A stretch of 39,980 nt of DNA from DATLFP01 sp035540955 (GCA_035540955.1 DATLFP010000077.1:1-39980), one strand, 5' to 3'. Numbered from the stretch's first letter, positions 1 through 8,419 are shown. Numbers and translations: made by a program. The notes: generated by a model from the letters alone, not told the origin.

Positions 1-213
1 CACGGCGAACTGCTGCTGGAGTCGTTCGGCGAACGTGTCGCCGAACGACGAATCGAACTCGGCCCAACGCAGGTCGAGCTGGCAGCTCGCTGCGATCTCG
101 ACCGCACGTACATCTCCGGTCTCGAGAACGGCCGCCGTAACCCGACGCTCGTTGTCCTCACGCGGCTGGCAGTAGGTCTCGACTGGAAGCCTGATCAGCT
201 GTTCAGCAGCTAG
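1..213 (+). CDS. XRE-family HTH regulator, C-terminal part (cut by window edge)
   Basis: The frame is open from base 1 and stops at TAG 211-213, giving the last 70 residues; the start lies off the window. The sequence runs through a Cro/C1-type helix-turn-helix: FGERVAERR, then TQVELAARCDLDRTYISGLENGRRNPTL, here split as a TQVELAARCDL helix and a recognition helix DRTYISGLENGRRNP. The final residues DWKPDQLF match the usual end of short single-domain XRE regulators. It is the same type as the protein at 28189-28428, which shares the FGERV, RTYISG and LF landmarks. The target is unknown, and it is convergent with the SDR gene that follows. Confidence 0.85.
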   Translation, partial: HGELLLESFGERVAERRIELGPTQVELAARCDLDRTYISGLENGRRNPTLVVLTRLAVGLDWKPDQLFSS

Positions 214-282
214 ATGTCGGCTCCTTCGATGTGAGTTCGGGCCTGGCGATGCGATCCCGCGTCTTGAGCTCGATCCCGTGGG

Positions 283-1032
283 TCAGCGAAGCGTTTCGCC
301 GCCGTCCGCGACCAGCACCTGGCCGACGAGCAGGCGAGCGTCCGGCGAGCACAGGAACGAGACGACACTGGCGATCTCTGCCGGTTCCGCGATCCGGCCG
401 ATCGGGATCCGCGCCGCCGCGCCGAGGACGAACTCGCGGTACTGCTCCTTGGTGAGGTCGCGCTCCACGCCCTCGGTCCGGGTCGAGCCGCAGCACACGA
501 TGTTGAGGTTGATTCCGCGCGGTGCGAGCGCCTGCCCGAGATAGGCGGCGGCGTGGTGGGAGGCCGCCTTGGCGGTCCCCATCGTCAGGTGCTGGGGGCT
601 GTACGCGCGCACGCCTGACAGGCCCGAGATGCCGACGATCGCCCCACCCCCGTCCATCGCGGATGCCGCCGCGTGCGCGGTGCGCACGAAGCCGGTGAGG
701 GTGACGTCGAGGGCGCGTTGCCACGCGACCGGATCGAGCTCGAGGGTCGGGCCGAGGGTGCGGTGACCGGCGGCGTAGACGACGGCGGCGAGCGTGCCCG
801 CCTCGGCGGCGGCAACGAGGAGTCGGGCGAGACCGTCGTCGTCGGTGGCGTCGGCGCGCACGGCAACGGCGTGTGCCCCGGCGTCGTCGATCGCGGCGAC
901 GGCGCCGGCCGCAGCCTCGTCGTCGGCTCGGTAGCCGACGACGACCGCGTCGAACCCGTCGTTCGCCAGTCGGACTGCGCAGGCGCGTCCGATCCCGCGG
1001 GATCCGCCGACCACAAGCGCGACGCGCGTCAT
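283..1032 (-). CDS. SDR-family oxidoreductase lacking the usual catalytic Tyr
   Basis: A 249-residue protein with an N-terminal Rossmann motif GGSRGIG (residues 9-15) and the YAAG variant of the NNAG segment (86-89). The C-terminal IARIAEP/ASVVSFLCS/VLVADGG pattern is typical of short-chain dehydrogenases. The active-site lysine is K155 in MGTAK, but the tyrosine four residues before it is M151. At the FabI/FabL spacing (seven residues before K) there is H148; the only nearby tyrosine is Y144. It may therefore be an enoyl-reductase-like SDR with altered chemistry or a non-catalytic one. ATG at 1032 overlaps the stop of the upstream luciferase-like gene (ATGA), so this is the last gene of the minus-strand operon led by tetR. 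Confidence 0.85.
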   Translation of the reverse strand: MTRVALVVGGSRGIGRACAVRLANDGFDAVVVGYRADDEAAAGAVAAIDDAGAHAVAVRADATDDDGLARLLVAAAEAGTLAAVVYAAGHRTLGPTLELDPVAWQRALDVTLTGFVRTAHAAASAMDGGGAIVGISGLSGVRAYSPQHLTMGTAKAASHHAAAYLGQALAPRGINLNIVCCGSTRTEGVERDLTKEQYREFVLGAAARIPIGRIAEPAEIASVVSFLCSPDARLLVGQVLVADGGETLR

Positions 1033-2063
1033 CCGTCGACCGTCGCGTCGAGCTCGGATCGGACGGCTGGGACGACCACGCGGGCAAAGGTTTCGATCCA
1101 GCCCCGGGCGATGTCGAAGTCGAGTCCCGGCAGCCCGCCGAGGATGTAGAAGCGGCTGAGCGGTACCTCGCGGCGGTGGGCGACGATCTGGCGGGCGCAC
1201 TCCTCGGGCGTGCAGAACACGTACTGCCCGCCCTTGGCCTCGAGGTCGGCGGCCGAGGTGGCGGGTTCGGCCCCCATGGGCATCGCCTGGCCGCCCGAGT
1301 CGAAGTAGCCGACCACGGTGTTGTGGAACACGAGCAGGTGCTCTTCGACGCGGTCCCGCAACCGGTCGGGGTCAGGGTCGACGAAGTACCAGCGGTGGGC
1401 GCCTGCAGCCTGGATGTCGTCGGTCGGCCGGCCAAGCCGCTCCAGCTCCTCCACGTACCACCGCACAGCCCGGCGTCCGCCCGCCAGCAGGCCGTCGCCC
1501 AACAGTGCGGCACGGGCGATCGCCGGCCGAGAGAGACCCCCGATCCAGATCGGGGGTCGCGGTCGCTGCACCGGGCGGGGCCTGATCTCGATCTCGTCGA
1601 CATCGAAGTGCCGGCCGTGGAACGTCACGGCGCCGGTCCGCCACGCCTGGTCGATGATCGCCAGCTGCTCCTCCATCCGGGACCCGCGCGAGCGGATGTC
1701 GATCCCGAACCCCTCGAACTCCTTGGGTCGGTAGCCGACGCCGACGCCAAGGAGGAAGCGCCCGCCGGAAATCACGTCGACCGTGGCGCCGTCCTCGGCC
1801 ACCCGGAGGGGGTCATGGAGCGGCAGGACCATGAGCGCCTGGCCGATGGCGACCCGCGAAGTCTGGGCCGCGATGGCGGCCGAGACGGCGAGTGGCGAGG
1901 GGCAGTAGCCGTCGGGCGTGAAGTGGTGCTCCGACAGCCACACGTCGTCAAAGCCAAGCTCCTCGACGAAGCGCACCGTCTCCAGCGTCTCGCGGTAGAC
2001 GGTCTCGTCGGCCCGCCGCATCTCGGGCGGGTTCCGGAAATCGAACATGACCCCGAAGCGCAT
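1029..2063 (-). CDS. LLM-class flavin-dependent oxidoreductase
   Basis: A 344-residue bacterial-luciferase-like TIM barrel. Landmarks are the N-terminal MRFGVMFDF strand, LGFDDVWLSEHHF (about 37-49), the VLPLHDPLRVAEDGA segment (79-93), SGGRFLLGVGVGY (99-111) and PPIWIGG in the second half. These enzymes use reduced FMN or F420 to oxygenate or reduce small organic molecules; family alone does not give the substrate. No flavin reductase is encoded in the window. Its start overlaps the livF stop by one base (TGATG) and its stop overlaps the SDR start, so the three genes are translationally coupled. It is related to the enzyme at 5472-6554 in the same operon. Confidence 0.9.
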   Translation of the reverse strand: MRFGVMFDFRNPPEMRRADETVYRETLETVRFVEELGFDDVWLSEHHFTPDGYCPSPLAVSAAIAAQTSRVAIGQALMVLPLHDPLRVAEDGATVDVISGGRFLLGVGVGYRPKEFEGFGIDIRSRGSRMEEQLAIIDQAWRTGAVTFHGRHFDVDEIEIRPRPVQRPRPPIWIGGLSRPAIARAALLGDGLLAGGRRAVRWYVEELERLGRPTDDIQAAGAHRWYFVDPDPDRLRDRVEEHLLVFHNTVVGYFDSGGQAMPMGAEPATSAADLEAKGGQYVFCTPEECARQIVAHRREVPLSRFYILGGLPGLDFDIARGWIETFARVVVPAVRSELDATVDG

Positions 2064-2779
2064 CAGATGCTCGCGTGATGACCGAAGTACACCTCGCGCA
2101 GCTCCTCGCCGCCGCGTAGGCGGTCCGGGCTCTCCTCGAGGGCAATCCTGCCGCTGGCCAATACCAGGACCCGATCAGCGACGTCGAGCGCGAAGGGGAT
2201 GTCCTGCTCGACGAGGACCACGCCGAGACCGAGGTCGTCGCGAAGTTGGCGGATAGCGTTGCCGAGCTCGACGAGCACGGCGGGCGCGACGCCGAGTGAT
2301 GGCTCGTCGAGCATGAGCAGAGAGGGTCGCGCCATCAGACCGCGCGCCACCGCCACCATGCGCTGCTGCCCGCCGCTCAGCTGCCCGGCCGGACGCCGCC
2401 GAGCGTCGCGCAGCCCGGGAAAGAAGTCGAGCCACCGGTCGCAGTCGTCGCGGATGTCGTCGTCGGACCGGGCGAACGCACCCATCAGCAGGTTCTCCTC
2501 GACGGACATCGACGAAAACAGCGTCCGGCCCTGGGCGACCAGCGTGATTCCGCTCGTGACGCGCTCGCGGATGCTCATGCCTGCGATGTCGGCCCCGTCA
2601 TAGCGCAGTGTGCCCGCTCGCGGGCTCACCAGACCGGCGACGGACTTCACGGTGGTCGACTTGCCGCATCCGTTGGGTCCAAGGAGCGCAACGACCTCGC
2701 CGGGCTGCACCGTCATGTCCAGGCCGCGCAGGACCTCGACCTTGCCGTAGGAGACCTCGAGAGCGTCAGCGACGAGCAT
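2063..2779 (-). CDS. livF: ABC transporter ATP-binding protein, LivF type
   Basis: A 238-residue ATPase of the hydrophobic amino acid uptake (HAAT) family. Walker A is GPNGCGKS (34-41), the ABC signature is LSGGQQR and Walker B is LLMLDEPSLGVAP. The short LivF-type C-terminus (LREVYFG) is present. It would act as a heterodimer with the LivG protein encoded immediately upstream to drive the fused permease at 3493-5475. Although the family is named for branched-chain amino acids, many members near catabolic genes import organic acids or aromatics. Embedding among luciferase-like enzymes and an SDR argues for import of the cluster substrate here. Confidence 0.92.
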   Translation of the reverse strand: MLVADALEVSYGKVEVLRGLDMTVQPGEVVALLGPNGCGKSTTVKSVAGLVSPRAGTLRYDGADIAGMSIRERVTSGITLVAQGRTLFSSMSVEENLLMGAFARSDDDIRDDCDRWLDFFPGLRDARRRPAGQLSGGQQRMVAVARGLMARPSLLMLDEPSLGVAPAVLVELGNAIRQLRDDLGLGVVLVEQDIPFALDVADRVLVLASGRIALEESPDRLRGGEELREVYFGHHASI

Positions 2780-2782
2780 CGT

Positions 2783-3496
2783 TCACAATCCCAGGTAGGC
2801 GGCACGGACCTCGTGCCGATCAATGATCTCCTGCGGGTCGCCGTCGGCGAGGGTGGCGCCGTTGACCAGCACGACGAGGCGATCACAGATCGGGAGCAGG
2901 AAGCTCATCTCGTGGTCGATGACGCAGAGCGAGAAGCCGTCGACCCGGAGCCGGCGGATGATTGCCGAGACATCCTCGGCGGCGACGGGACTGAGCCCGG
3001 CGAACGGCTCGTCGAGCAGCAGCACCGAGGGGTTCATCGCCAGCGCCAGCGCGATGCCGAGCAGCCGGGTCTGACCCCACGAGAGGTCCTGGGCGATCGA
3101 GTCGAGTACGTGGGTGATTCGGACGTACTCGGCGAGGTCGTCGGCCGCCTGACCCTGCCGACCGGCGAGCTCGGCCGCCCGGATCGCCATCGCGAGGTTC
3201 TCGCGCACGGTGAGTCCCGGGAACACCATCGACTCCTGGAACGTGCGGACGAGACCGGCGCGCGCTCTATTGTGCGGCGCCGCCTTGGTCACGTCCCTGC
3301 CCTCCCAGCGGATCGTGCCGCTCGCCGGGCGCAGGAAGCCGCTGAGCAGGTTGAACAGCGTTGTCTTTCCCGATCCGTTCGGGCCGATGATCCCGACCAC
3401 CTCGTTGGGAAGGACGCGGAAGTCGACGGCGTCGACCGCCAGCACGCCGCCGAATCGCTTCGTGAGGCCGGTTGCCTCCAAGATGGGCGTGCTCAC
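2783..3496 (-). CDS. livG: ABC transporter ATP-binding protein, LivG type
   Basis: A 237-residue ATPase. It starts at GTG 3496, which overlaps the permease stop as GTGA and gives VSTPILEATGLTKRFGG; a longer upstream frame is the permease read out of frame. Walker A is GPNGSGKT and the signature is the LSWGQ variant usual in LivG (LSxGQ). Walker B is VLLLDEPFAGLSP and the H-loop is CVIDHEMSF. It ends with the LivG-like VRAAYLG. Three bases separate it from livF. Role: one of the two nucleotide-binding subunits of the HAAT importer. Confidence 0.92.
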   Translation of the reverse strand: MSTPILEATGLTKRFGGVLAVDAVDFRVLPNEVVGIIGPNGSGKTTLFNLLSGFLRPASGTIRWEGRDVTKAAPHNRARAGLVRTFQESMVFPGLTVRENLAMAIRAAELAGRQGQAADDLAEYVRITHVLDSIAQDLSWGQTRLLGIALALAMNPSVLLLDEPFAGLSPVAAEDVSAIIRRLRVDGFSLCVIDHEMSFLLPICDRLVVLVNGATLADGDPQEIIDRHEVRAAYLGL

Positions 3497-5475
3497 ACCG
3501 ACTCCTTCTCGGGCCGGGGTCGGCGGTCGGTCGCGGCGTCGGCGGCTGTCGCTGAGACCGTCCTTGTGGGTGGCTCGTCCTTCGGGGATCGCAGCCACAG
3601 GTAGGTGCGCCTGGCCATGCCGCCCAAGCCCATCGGCATCAGGACGATGATCATCACGAGAACGACGCCATAGGCCAGTTCCGACTGCACGGGGTCCAGG
3701 TCGAGGACCTCGGGCAGGAAGGAGAACACCGCGGCGCCGATGGCGGGTCCGAGCCACACGCCCACTCCGCCGAGCAGCACGATGAGCTGGACGTTGATCG
3801 CCAAGTAGATCGAGAAGCTCCCCGGCTCGATGAACCGCAGGTAGTGGAAGAGCAGTGCGCCGGAGAGGCCGGAGATGGCGCCGAAGATGGCGAAGGCCGT
3901 GAGTTTGTCGCGGAAGGCGTTGATGCCAAGGGAGCGGGCCAGCGCCTCGTTCTCCCGGAGCGCGACCAGACGCTGGCCATACCTCGTGCGGTGGATGAGC
4001 GCGAGCGCCAGGACTGTGAGGAACAGGAAGCCCACAGCGAGGAAGTAGAAGGACTCGGCGGTGTCAAACGAGAGCGGTCCGAGGTCGTCGGGCGGCCGCG
4101 TCGTGACGATGCCGAACGCGCCGCGCGTGACGGACTTCCAGTTGAGGAACACGAGCACGCATAGCTGGCTCAACACCAGCGTCAGGATGACGAAGTACGA
4201 CGTAGAGGTCCTCAGCGCGATGAAGCCCATGACGAGGGCGACCGCGGTCGCGGCGAGCATGGCGAGTGGGGCCTGGACCCAGAACCCGAGGTCCCAGCGG
4301 GAGAGCGCGACAGCGGCGGTGTACGCGCCGGTGCCGATCATCGCCGCTGGCGCCATCGAGAAGATGCCGGCGTGGCGGAACGGGAACCAGAACGCGTAGG
4401 CGGCGATCATCAGGATCACCATGTGCGTCGCCACCGACAGCGACCGTGCGGTCGCCAAGGCGGTCGGCGCGATCACCAGCGCGAGCGCCGCCAGCGCGAT
4501 GGTCAGCCGGCCGGGAATCTCCCGGCGCCACCACGGCAGGACGGCCTCCCGGGCCCGGAGCAGCACGTGCCGGGCGTGGATCTTGGCCTCGTGGTCGCCG
4601 AGGGTGAAGTGGCTGCTTCCGCCGCTGCCCGCGCCCCGGAACAGGCCGGCCGGCCGCACCAGGATTATCAGCGCGGTCGCTACGAGACCGAACGCGGGCG
4701 CCCACGCCAGGGCGAAGTAGGCAGCGCCGATGGTCTCGGCGAGCGACAGGATGAGGGCGGCAACCACGGCGCCGGGCACGCTGCCGAGCCCGCCGATGAT
4801 GGCGACGGCGAAGCCCTTGAGCACGAACTCGAAGCCGGAGTAAGCGTTGAAGGGGAAGGTCGCTGCGAGCAGGCCGCCTGCCATGGCGGCGATCCCGCTG
4901 CCCAGCAGGAATGTGAGAGAGATGTAGGGCGAGACGGGTACGCCGACGAGGCGGGCCGCGGTCGGGTCCTCGGCGAGCGCCCGGATCCCTCGTCCCGGCT
5001 TGGTCCGCTCAAGCAGCACGAACAGCGCGATGACCACGACGATCGTCGCCACGAGCAGGAGCAGCCGGGGCTGGTCGAAGGTGAGGTCGCCGACCCGGAA
5101 CACGCCGTCGAAGGGAGCGGCGACCGACTGCTGCTCGGGTCCCCAGATCAAGACGACGAGCGACTGGATGGCGACGATGAGCCCCAGGGAGATTACGAAG
5201 CCGTTGAGCGGGTTGGACAACGTCCGCCGGAAGAACAGCAGGTCGAGGACTTCGCCCACGATGGCGACCGAGACCATCGCCACGAGGACGGCCACGAAGA
5301 ACGGGACGTCGTTCCGGACCAGCTCGAAGGTGAGGTAGGAGCCGAGCGTGAGCAGCTGGCCATGCGCGAAGTTGACGATGCGCGTCAGGCCGTAGATGAG
5401 GGTGATCCCAAGCGCGACTGCGACGTAGATGGACCCGACGGCGAGCGCGTTGTAGAGCTGCTGGATGAAGGTCAC
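3493..5475 (-). CDS. Fused LivH-LivM branched-chain-type ABC permease
   Basis: A single 660-residue frame joins the two permeases that are normally separate. Residues about 1-290 are LivH-like: FIQQLYNALAVGSIYVAVALG, then LTRIVNFAHGQLLTLGSY, and the cytoplasmic EDPTAARLVGVP loop before GGLGSVPGAVV. A roughly 60-residue charged linker (around 300-355) follows. Residues about 360-640 are LivM-like: FRHAGIFSMAPAAMIGTGAY, the ALRENEALARSLGIN loop, and LLGGVGVWLGPAIGAAV. GTG 5475 overlaps the upstream stop (GTGA) and starts directly at the first LivH segment. There is no stop or internal restart between the halves. The only periplasmic binding protein in the window is at 8420-9646 on the other arm of the divergon. 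Confidence 0.9.
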   Translation of the reverse strand: MTFIQQLYNALAVGSIYVAVALGITLIYGLTRIVNFAHGQLLTLGSYLTFELVRNDVPFFVAVLVAMVSVAIVGEVLDLLFFRRTLSNPLNGFVISLGLIVAIQSLVVLIWGPEQQSVAAPFDGVFRVGDLTFDQPRLLLLVATIVVVIALFVLLERTKPGRGIRALAEDPTAARLVGVPVSPYISLTFLLGSGIAAMAGGLLAATFPFNAYSGFEFVLKGFAVAIIGGLGSVPGAVVAALILSLAETIGAAYFALAWAPAFGLVATALIILVRPAGLFRGAGSGGSSHFTLGDHEAKIHARHVLLRAREAVLPWWRREIPGRLTIALAALALVIAPTALATARSLSVATHMVILMIAAYAFWFPFRHAGIFSMAPAAMIGTGAYTAAVALSRWDLGFWVQAPLAMLAATAVALVMGFIALRTSTSYFVILTLVLSQLCVLVFLNWKSVTRGAFGIVTTRPPDDLGPLSFDTAESFYFLAVGFLFLTVLALALIHRTRYGQRLVALRENEALARSLGINAFRDKLTAFAIFGAISGLSGALLFHYLRFIEPGSFSIYLAINVQLIVLLGGVGVWLGPAIGAAVFSFLPEVLDLDPVQSELAYGVVLVMIIVLMPMGLGGMARRTYLWLRSPKDEPPTRTVSATAADAATDRRPRPEKESV

Positions 5476-6554
5476 GACGGCAACTCCTGCCGGTCGTCGA
5501 TCTGCATGCCCGCGTGCGACGCAACCTCGGCCTTGAACGGCGCCATCACCTCGTCGGCGAAGAGCCGGATCGACCGGCGGACGCCGTCGAGGTCGTACGG
5601 GGGCGTGATCGGCGCGATGAGATCCGTGAACGGCTTCCGTCGGTACAGTGCCCGGAGCTGCTGCAGGCAATCCGCCGGCGTCCCGTGCAGGAAGCTCATG
5701 CCCGACAGCGGGTCGCCCGTGTTGCCCCAGGCCTGCTGGATCTGCTCGTCGTAAGCGACGTCCCGGTTGGCGCCTACCCAACCGGCGTGCCGGCTGGTGA
5801 AGTACTCGAACTCACGTCGGTGTCGGTCGAGCTCGGCCGCCGGGTCCTCTGCGACGAAGAAGGGCTTGAAGACCGACACCCGGTGGTCCTGGGGGCGGTG
5901 GCCGGCCTCGACCAGCTCGGCCTCGAACGCGTCGCGGATCGTCCGACCGCCGAGGAGGTGGAGGTGGGCGCCCACCCGTCCCGCGCGCCGAGCCGGCACC
6001 TCGGCTCGCGCTGCCAGCCAGAGGGGGATGTCGGGCTGCACAGGCTTCGGTGTCACCTCGAGCGGACCGAACCGGAAGTGCCGGCCCTCGTGGCCTGACG
6101 ACAGCGGCTGCCACGACTGCCGGAGGATCTCGATGCTCTCCTCCAGGAGGCCCGCGCGCGCCGCCCGCGTCACGCCGAACGCGTCCAGCTCCTCCTGGCG
6201 GAATCCGATCCCGAGACCGAGCTCGAGCCGTCCGCCGGTGAAGATGTCGATCGCCACGCACTCCTCGGCGACGCGGAGCGGATGGTGGAGGGGCATGAGC
6301 AGGACGTAGGTGCCCAGCCGCACGCGCCGGGTCGTCTGGGCGAGCGGTCCGAGCATCAGCAGCGGCGACGCGCTGAAGGCGTCGGCGGCGAAGTGGTGCT
6401 CGGCCGACCAGATCGTGTCGTAGCCGAGCTCCTCGACCTCGCCCGCCAGCTCGACGAGCGCCGGCCACCAGCGGGCGGCCGAGTCGGTCCACGGTGGTGC
6501 GCTGAAGTCGAAGATGAAGCCGAACCGAGGGGTCGGCGGCGCTGCAATCGTCAT
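5472..6554 (-). CDS. LLM-class flavin-dependent oxidoreductase
   Basis: A 360-residue luciferase-like enzyme with the family landmarks LGYDTIWSAEHHF, LLMPLHHPLRVAEE, FTGGRLELGLGIGF and the KPVQPDIPLWLAA segment. EHHF followed by PLHHPLR puts it in the same subgroup as the 1029-2063 and 17121-18146 enzymes. The ATG start lies 21 bases after the tetR stop on the same strand, and the stop overlaps the permease start, so it is second in the tetR-led operon. It is probably a monooxygenase for an imported or partly degraded substrate; whether it uses FMN or F420 cannot be told from sequence alone. Confidence 0.88.
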   Translation of the reverse strand: MTIAAPPTPRFGFIFDFSAPPWTDSAARWWPALVELAGEVEELGYDTIWSAEHHFAADAFSASPLLMLGPLAQTTRRVRLGTYVLLMPLHHPLRVAEECVAIDIFTGGRLELGLGIGFRQEELDAFGVTRAARAGLLEESIEILRQSWQPLSSGHEGRHFRFGPLEVTPKPVQPDIPLWLAARAEVPARRAGRVGAHLHLLGGRTIRDAFEAELVEAGHRPQDHRVSVFKPFFVAEDPAAELDRHRREFEYFTSRHAGWVGANRDVAYDEQIQQAWGNTGDPLSGMSFLHGTPADCLQQLRALYRRKPFTDLIAPITPPYDLDGVRRSIRLFADEVMAPFKAEVASHAGMQIDDRQELPS

Positions 6555-6575
6555 GGTCGCTCCTCGAGCTCGCGC

Positions 6576-7232
6576 TCAGCGCGAGCCGGTCCGTCGCTTC
6601 GCGGCACGGGTGCTACGCGCTGCCGTCGGGGGATCGCTCAACGGCCCAGCCGGCCGGTCCGGCGCGAGGGACGAGAGTACGAAGTCGGTGAAGATCTCCG
6701 CGACCTCGTCGGAGGTCAGCGGCCCGTCGGGATCGAACCAGCCGTCGAACTCCTCAAGCATGCCGAGCAGCGCGAACGTCGTGATCTTCGTGTTCACCGG
6801 CCGGAACTCGCCGGCCGTGATGCCCTCGTCGATGAGGCGGCGGTAGTAGGCCTCGTACTCGTCGCGGCGCTTGACGTAGGCGGCGCGCTGCTCGGGCTTG
6901 ATCGAGTCGGCGTCGCTCCGGAGCACGATCACAAGGGGCACCCCCGGGTTCTCGGTCTCGAGCTTGAGGGCGGCGCGGATCAGCAGCGACAGGCGCTGGG
7001 CCGCCGGGAGCGGGTAGTCGGCGATCTCCCGGGCCCGGTTGCAGAACTCGTCGATGACGAGCATGAGGATCTCGTAGAGAAGGTCGCTCTTCTCAGTGAA
7101 GTGGTAGTAGAGCGCCGAGCGCGAGACGTCGATCGCCTCGGCCATCTCTTGCATGCTCGTCGTGCGGAACCCGCCGCCGTTGCTGAAGTACCGCGCCGCG
7201 GCCTTCAGGATCTCGTCTCGATCGCGTCGCAT
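6576..7232 (-). CDS. TetR-family transcriptional regulator
   Basis: A 218-residue regulator starting at ATG 7232, with a strong AAGGGGG ribosome binding site six bases upstream (7239-7245). The N-terminal TetR DNA-binding domain (about 5-55) contains TSMQEMAEAIDVSRSALYYH, split here as TSMQEMAEAIDVS then RSALYYHFTEKSDLL. The rest is a helical ligand-binding domain with the RAAYVKRRDEYEAYYRRLI segment, shortened here to RRDEYEAYYRRLI. This resembles acyl-CoA-responsive TetR proteins of actinobacterial lipid catabolism, though that assignment is inference. It is divergent from the 18 kb catabolic operon and is the first gene of the transporter operon, so it probably represses both from the shared promoter region 7233-7435. 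Confidence 0.92.
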   Translation of the reverse strand: MRRDRDEILKAAARYFSNGGGFRTTSMQEMAEAIDVSRSALYYHFTEKSDLLYEILMLVIDEFCNRAREIADYPLPAAQRLSLLIRAALKLETENPGVPLVIVLRSDADSIKPEQRAAYVKRRDEYEAYYRRLIDEGITAGEFRPVNTKITTFALLGMLEEFDGWFDPDGPLTSDEVAEIFTDFVLSSLAPDRPAGPLSDPPTAARSTRAAKRRTGSR

Positions 7233-7259
7233 GTCGTTCCCCCTTGGCGCCCATGTTGG

Positions 7260-7289
7260 ACCGTACAGATGTGTCTGCGAAAGTGTCAA
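7260..7289 (-). promoter_or_regulatory. Predicted sigma70-type promoter for tetR operon
   Basis: Read on the minus strand there is a consensus -35 TTGACA (7289-7284), an 18-base spacer and TACGGT (7265-7260), which fits the actinobacterial TANNNT -10. Transcription would start near 7253, about 20 bases before the tetR ATG. A CAGA-TGTG-TCTG palindrome (7266-7277) lies inside the spacer. Confidence 0.5.
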
Positions 7290-7333
7290 CACCGGCTGTT
7301 CAGCAAACAATCTCGTCCGGGACCTTGACACTT
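7281..7333. promoter_or_regulatory. Inverted AAGTGTCAA / TTGACACTT pair, candidate TetR control region
   Basis: AAGTGTCAA at 7281-7289 and TTGACACTT at 7325-7333 form a perfect 9-base inverted repeat with a 35-base spacer. The two arms contain the -35 boxes of the divergent promoters. Each promoter also carries a small palindrome of the type TetR dimers bind: CAGA-N4-TCTG at 7266-7277 and GACA-N4-TGTC at 7327-7338. The arrangement suits simultaneous repression of both operons. Binding is inferred, not shown. Confidence 0.4.
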
Positions 7334-7353
7334 CTGTCTGTTCGCCATAAAAC
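7325..7353 (+). promoter_or_regulatory. Predicted promoter for the 18 kb catabolic operon
   Basis: Consensus -35 TTGACA at 7325-7330 is followed after 17 bases by TAAAAC (7348-7353), an AT-rich but imperfect -10. Transcription would start near 7360, leaving about 75 bases of leader before ATG 7436. The weak -10 lowers confidence. Confidence 0.4.
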
Positions 7354-7435
7354 CGATCGCGTCGGCGTGAGGCCGGCGTGACCGGGTGTCGATCGATCCG
7401 CGCGACACCGAGCCGACTGGAGGACCAGCCGCCGT

Positions 7436-8380
7436 ATGGGTGGACGAGTTGCACAGGTGAGCGACGAGCAGGTCGTCGCCTGGTTCGACGAGTTCTCGAA
7501 CTGGGGCCGATGGGGGGCCGAGGACACCCTCGGCGCGCTCAACCTCATCACGCCTGAGAAGCGGAAGCAGGCCGCGGCTCTCGTCCGCGAGGGCCGGTCG
7601 CTGACGCTCTCCCGGCAGATCGAGTTCGCGCCGAAGCCCGACCCGGGCGAGGCGCTGATCCCGCCCGTGCATTTCATGCAGGCGGCCGGGGAGTGCGCCG
7701 ACGAGCACGGCTCGGGCACGGCGGTGGACTGGGCGGGATTGCCGCTCCACGGGCTGTACGTCACCCACCTGGACGCGCACTCGCACATCTTCTGGCGGGC
7801 CCAGATGTACAACGGCCAGCCGGCGAGCGCCGTGGTGACCGACCGCGGCGCCCTCGCCGGGGGCGTCGACAACGTGCGCGACGGCATCTTCACGCGCGGC
7901 GTGCTCCTCGACATCCCTCGAGTCCGCGGCGGCGAGCCGCTCGGCGACGACGATGCGGTCGACGCCGAGGACATCGAGGCGGCCGAGGAGGCCGCCGGCC
8001 TCCGCGTGGAGGCGGGTGACGTCGTGCTGGTTCGCACCGGCTATGGCGAGCGCCGCCGGCACCGGGCGCGCGGAGAGACCTCCCGGTCGCAGCCGGGAGT
8101 TGGCACCACGTGCCTGCCCTGGATCCGCGACCGCGAACCGGCGATCCTCGGGACGGACACGGCGACCGACCCAACCTGGGCTCACGAGGGCCGGGTCAAG
8201 GCGCCCGTGCACTCGGTGTGCATGGTCGCCATGGGGATGCTGGTCATCGACGGCTGCGACCTCGAGACGCTCGCGACCACGTGCGAGCAGCTGGACCGGT
8301 GGGAGTTTCTCTTCACCGCCGCGCCGCTCCGACTGAAGAACTCGACCGGGTCGCCGTTCAATCCGGTCGCCCTGTTCTGA
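7436..8380 (+). CDS. Cyclase-family (PF04199-type) metal-dependent hydrolase
   Basis: A 314-residue protein of the cyclase/kynurenine formamidase-like family. The metal-binding segment is THLDAHSH, corresponding to the family HxGTHxDxxxH motif. Other landmarks are SNWGRWG near the N-terminus, RGVLLDIPR, GDVVLVRTGYG, CLPWIRDREPAILGTDTA and the APVHSVCMVAMGM segment. Members hydrolyse amide, lactone or ring C-C bonds. ATG 7436 has GGAGG at 7419-7423, and the length up to SNWGRWG matches the paralogue at 16172-17113. It is the first gene of the plus-strand operon. Its presence twice in the operon suggests two hydrolytic ring-opening or lactone-opening steps. Confidence 0.88.
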   Translation: MGGRVAQVSDEQVVAWFDEFSNWGRWGAEDTLGALNLITPEKRKQAAALVREGRSLTLSRQIEFAPKPDPGEALIPPVHFMQAAGECADEHGSGTAVDWAGLPLHGLYVTHLDAHSHIFWRAQMYNGQPASAVVTDRGALAGGVDNVRDGIFTRGVLLDIPRVRGGEPLGDDDAVDAEDIEAAEEAAGLRVEAGDVVLVRTGYGERRRHRARGETSRSQPGVGTTCLPWIRDREPAILGTDTATDPTWAHEGRVKAPVHSVCMVAMGMLVIDGCDLETLATTCEQLDRWEFLFTAAPLRLKNSTGSPFNPVALF

Positions 8381-8419
8381 CGTCGGTCGGCACCAATCAC
8401 ACACCAAATGGGGGGTTCC

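Noticed and set aside
4372..5754. 460-residue plus-strand frame antisense to the fused permease
   Set aside because: Highly polar Asp/Glu/Arg/Gly sequence mirroring a membrane protein; no domain, no ribosome binding site.
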